From Streptomyces sp. NRRL B-3428 (GTDB taxonomy: Bacteria; Actinomycetota; Actinomycetes; Streptomycetales; Streptomycetaceae), in contig JOGW01000035.1 of assembly GCA_000721375.1 (NCBI GenBank), forward strand, positions 1 to 6,231: a DNA stretch of 6,231 nt. Direction: 5' to 3'. Positions 4,555 through 6,231 of this stretch are shown here, piece after piece (within the stretch, counting starts at the first letter, position 1; each line of letters opens with the position of its first letter). The translations under genes were made by a program, and so were the position numbers. The notes below the pieces were generated by a model. That model made no database searches, was not told where the DNA came from, and worked only from the letters and a program-made list of their open reading frames with translations.

Positions 4555-5907
4555 GTGGTGAGCACTGCAACGAGTTCCCGAGCGCAACTCAGCCGAGTGA
4601 CCCTCGTCGGCGAGCGCCGGCGGGCGGACATCGTTCTGCCGTCGGACACGCCCATAGGGCAACTGCTTCCCGACATCCTCCAGTTGCTGGACGACCGGGC
4701 CGCCGCACGCCCGATGACCCGGCAGCTGATCACCTCCGACGGCGCCGTACTGCCGCACGAGAGCACCCTGTCGTCGGCTGAGGTCGCCGACGGTGCGGTG
4801 CTTCGTCTCGTACGGGCTCACGCGGCGCCCCCGGCACCCGTCGTGCACGACGTCACCGACGAGGTGGCCGACGATCTCGATCTGCACGCCTGGCGCTGGC
4901 GCCCGAGCGTGCGCCGGGCCGGCGCGGGAGTCGCCACCGTCCTGTTCGCGGCCATCGCGGCGCTGCTCGCCCGCGGTGAGTTCGCGCTCGCCTCCGTGGC
5001 GACCACGCTGATCGTCGCCACGCTCGTCCTCGCCGCCGCCGGTGCGCTCGTCGCGAAGATCGGCGTCGGCAACCGCGGCCTCGCCACCGCTCTGCTGCTC
5101 ACCTCCGGAGTGCTCGGGCTGCTCGCCGCCTGGACCGCGGCCGACGCGCACGACTGGTCGGGACAGGTGCGGACGGCCGCGGTCGGCGGTGCGCTCGTTC
5201 TGACCCAGCTACTGCTCGGCTTCTTCTCGCCGCTCGGCCGCGGCGGGCTCATCGGGGCCGCCGCCACCGGGGCGTTCACACTGATCTGGGAAGTGGCCGC
5301 CGCGGCCCAGGACGACCCGGCGCGGCTCGGTGCCGTGATGGCCGTGATCTCCGTGGTGCTGCTCGGGATGCTGCCGCGGCTCGCGCTGATGGCCTCGGGG
5401 CTCACGGGTCTTGACGACCGGCGCTCGGGCGGCGCCTCGGTCAGCCGCCACCAGGTGGCCGGTGCGCTCGCCGCCACCCACCGCGGGCTCGCGCTCGCCA
5501 CCATCGTCACCGGGCTGTCCGCCGCGGCCGCCGGTTTCCTGCTCACCACGGCGAAGCCGACGGTGTGGACGGTGCTGCTCGCCTCGCTCACCGCCGTCGT
5601 ACTGCTCTCGCGTGCACGGGCCTTCCCGCTGGTCGCGGAGGTCGTCGCGCTGTTCGTCGCGGCCGGCTTCCTGGTCGTACGGCTGGTGATGCTGTGGATG
5701 GGGCACGCGGACGGCTTCGGGCCGCTGGCCGTGCTGTGCGCGGCGGCCGTGCTGCCGCTGCTCGTGCTCGCCGTGCAGCCGCCCGAGCATGTGGTGGTCC
5801 GGCTGCGCAGGATCGCGGATCTGATCGAGTCCATCGGCGTGATCGGGCTGTTCCCGCTCGCGGTGGGCGCGTTCGGTGTCTACGGCCAGCTGCTGAACAA
5901 GTTCTGA
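4555..5907 (+). CDS. eccD: Type VII secretion integral membrane protein EccD
   Basis: EccD is the multi-spanning channel component of the ESX/type VII secretion membrane complex. The 450-residue length fits the family. Residues about 10-90 form the YukD/ubiquitin-like cytoplasmic domain: RVTLVGERRRADIVLP, a LLPDIL helix, DGAVLPHESTLSSAEVADGAVLRL, then the PVVHDVTDEVADD stretch that usually links to the membrane part. I count 11 hydrophobic segments at roughly 122-143, 144-168, 173-193, 206-224, 227-247, 254-278, 308-328, 331-352, 358-378, 386-406 and 424-446, the number expected for EccD. The longer polar loop at about 279-307 follows TM6. The start may be GTG 4555 or the adjacent GTG 4558, differing by one residue. 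Only 13 bp separate it from the preceding gene. Identity is secure from the ubiquitin-like domain plus 11-TM layout. It is intact, with no frameshift visible. Confidence 0.94.
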   Translation: MVSTATSSRAQLSRVTLVGERRRADIVLPSDTPIGQLLPDILQLLDDRAAARPMTRQLITSDGAVLPHESTLSSAEVADGAVLRLVRAHAAPPAPVVHDVTDEVADDLDLHAWRWRPSVRRAGAGVATVLFAAIAALLARGEFALASVATTLIVATLVLAAAGALVAKIGVGNRGLATALLLTSGVLGLLAAWTAADAHDWSGQVRTAAVGGALVLTQLLLGFFSPLGRGGLIGAAATGAFTLIWEVAAAAQDDPARLGAVMAVISVVLLGMLPRLALMASGLTGLDDRRSGGASVSRHQVAGALAATHRGLALATIVTGLSAAAAGFLLTTAKPTVWTVLLASLTAVVLLSRARAFPLVAEVVALFVAAGFLVVRLVMLWMGHADGFGPLAVLCAAAVLPLLVLAVQPPEHVVVRLRRIADLIESIGVIGLFPLAVGAFGVYGQLLNKF

Positions 5908-5947
5908 CGGAACTGCTGGAACTCCAAGGGGAACGGGGCACAGGGAA

Positions 5948-6231
5948 GTGAGCACGGAGATGCCGAACGGCGGCAACTGGCAGGGCGATGTGCTGCGCGA
6001 CCTCAGGGGCGCGGAGGGTCAGGTGCCGAATCCGGTACCGACGCCCGCTCCACCCGCACAGGCACCCGCACAGGCACCCACCCCGGCTCCGGCCGCCCAG
6101 CCGCTCCCGCAGCAGGCTCCCCAGCCCCAGCCCCAGCCGCAGCCGCAGCCGCAGCAGGCTCCGCAGCCGCACTCTCAGCAGGCCCCGCACCCCCAGCAGG
6201 CCCCGCCCGCACCCCCCGTGCAGCACGCCTA
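5948..6231 (+). CDS. Pro/Gln/Ala-rich N-terminus of probable EspI-like T7SS ATPase (3' truncated)
   Basis: A GTG start 40 bp after eccD opens a frame that runs to the window edge (94 codons plus two bases). A ribosome site is possible at ACGGGG (5933-5938), or the purine run CAGGGAA abutting the GTG; an in-frame ATG at 5960 is an alternative start. The protein begins MSTEMPNGGNWQGDVLRDLRG, a short polar and probably helical leader, and is then almost entirely P, Q and A, with APAQAPAQAP and QPQPQPQPQ runs. Proteins of this type next to eccD often continue into a MinD/ParA-like ATPase domain, as in mycobacterial EspI beside EccD1. That domain is outside the window, so the assignment rests on position and the Pro-rich leader. 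A different Pro-rich ESX accessory protein is possible. Confidence 0.7.
   Translation, partial: MSTEMPNGGNWQGDVLRDLRGAEGQVPNPVPTPAPPAQAPAQAPTPAPAAQPLPQQAPQPQPQPQPQPQQAPQPHSQQAPHPQQAPPAPPVQHA
6053..6076 (+). repeat. Two tandem 12-bp units (CCCGCACAGGCA)
   Basis: Exact copies at 6053-6064 and 6065-6076 encode the (PAQA) doublet in the Pro-rich leader of the last gene. CAGCCC/CAGCCG hexamers between about 6121 and 6155 encode the following QP run. Both are in-frame and likely variable in length. Confidence 0.75.

Noticed and set aside
4818..5834. Minus-strand open frame opposite eccD
   Set aside because: Ser/Thr/Ala-rich product without motifs, fully inside an intact EccD gene; an antisense shadow.
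1..6231. WXG100 (EsxA/EsxB), EccB, EccC, EccE or mycosin genes, tRNAs, rRNAs or insertion sequences
   Set aside because: I looked for small WxG proteins, FtsK/SpoIIIE Walker motifs, subtilisin triads, tRNA-like folds and transposase motifs, and saw none in this window.

Overview
The window looks like Streptomyces (or a close actinobacterial relative). GC is very high with strong G/C bias at third codon positions, GTG starts are common, terminator-like hairpins lack U-tracts, and the gene families are typical of streptomycete chromosomes. All seven genes lie on the + strand and are mostly tightly packed. The organism is inferred from style and protein families, not from a database match.

Left part (1-2911): a toxin module. 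A large, 5'-truncated polymorphic-toxin-type protein ends in an ADP-ribosyltransferase domain with a readable R / STS / E-R-E catalytic signature. Two genes follow at 18 and 12 bp spacing. Their products are paralogous over about 67 residues (34 identical by hand alignment). One is little more than that domain; the second adds a C-terminal domain resembling DUF6508. They are the natural immunity (or adaptor) candidates for the toxin. Two consecutive small hairpins close the module.

Middle (2960-4159): a membrane protein with an NPYA/GQ-rich N-terminus and a CxxC...CxxC zinc-ribbon-like cassette, then a small stand-alone HD-domain protein whose metal and catalytic residues resemble MESH1/small alarmone hydrolases. 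The 3' end of the HD gene runs into a heptamer tandem repeat (CTGACGG) that appears to have grown across its stop codon.

Right part (4173-6231): type VII secretion (ESX) genes. A small single-pass membrane protein of unknown function, with a second tandem repeat near its 3' end, precedes an 11-TM EccD with an N-terminal YukD/ubiquitin-like domain. EccD may be translated from a leaderless mRNA. It is followed by the Pro/Gln/Ala-rich start of a protein cut by the window edge, probably the EspI-like (MinD/ParA-type ATPase) partner often found next to EccD.

Taken together, the window joins a candidate T7SS-exported ADP-ribosylating toxin and its probable immunity genes to the secretion machinery itself. 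No WXG100 (EsxA/B), EccB, EccC, EccE or mycosin gene is visible here; those would have to lie outside the window.
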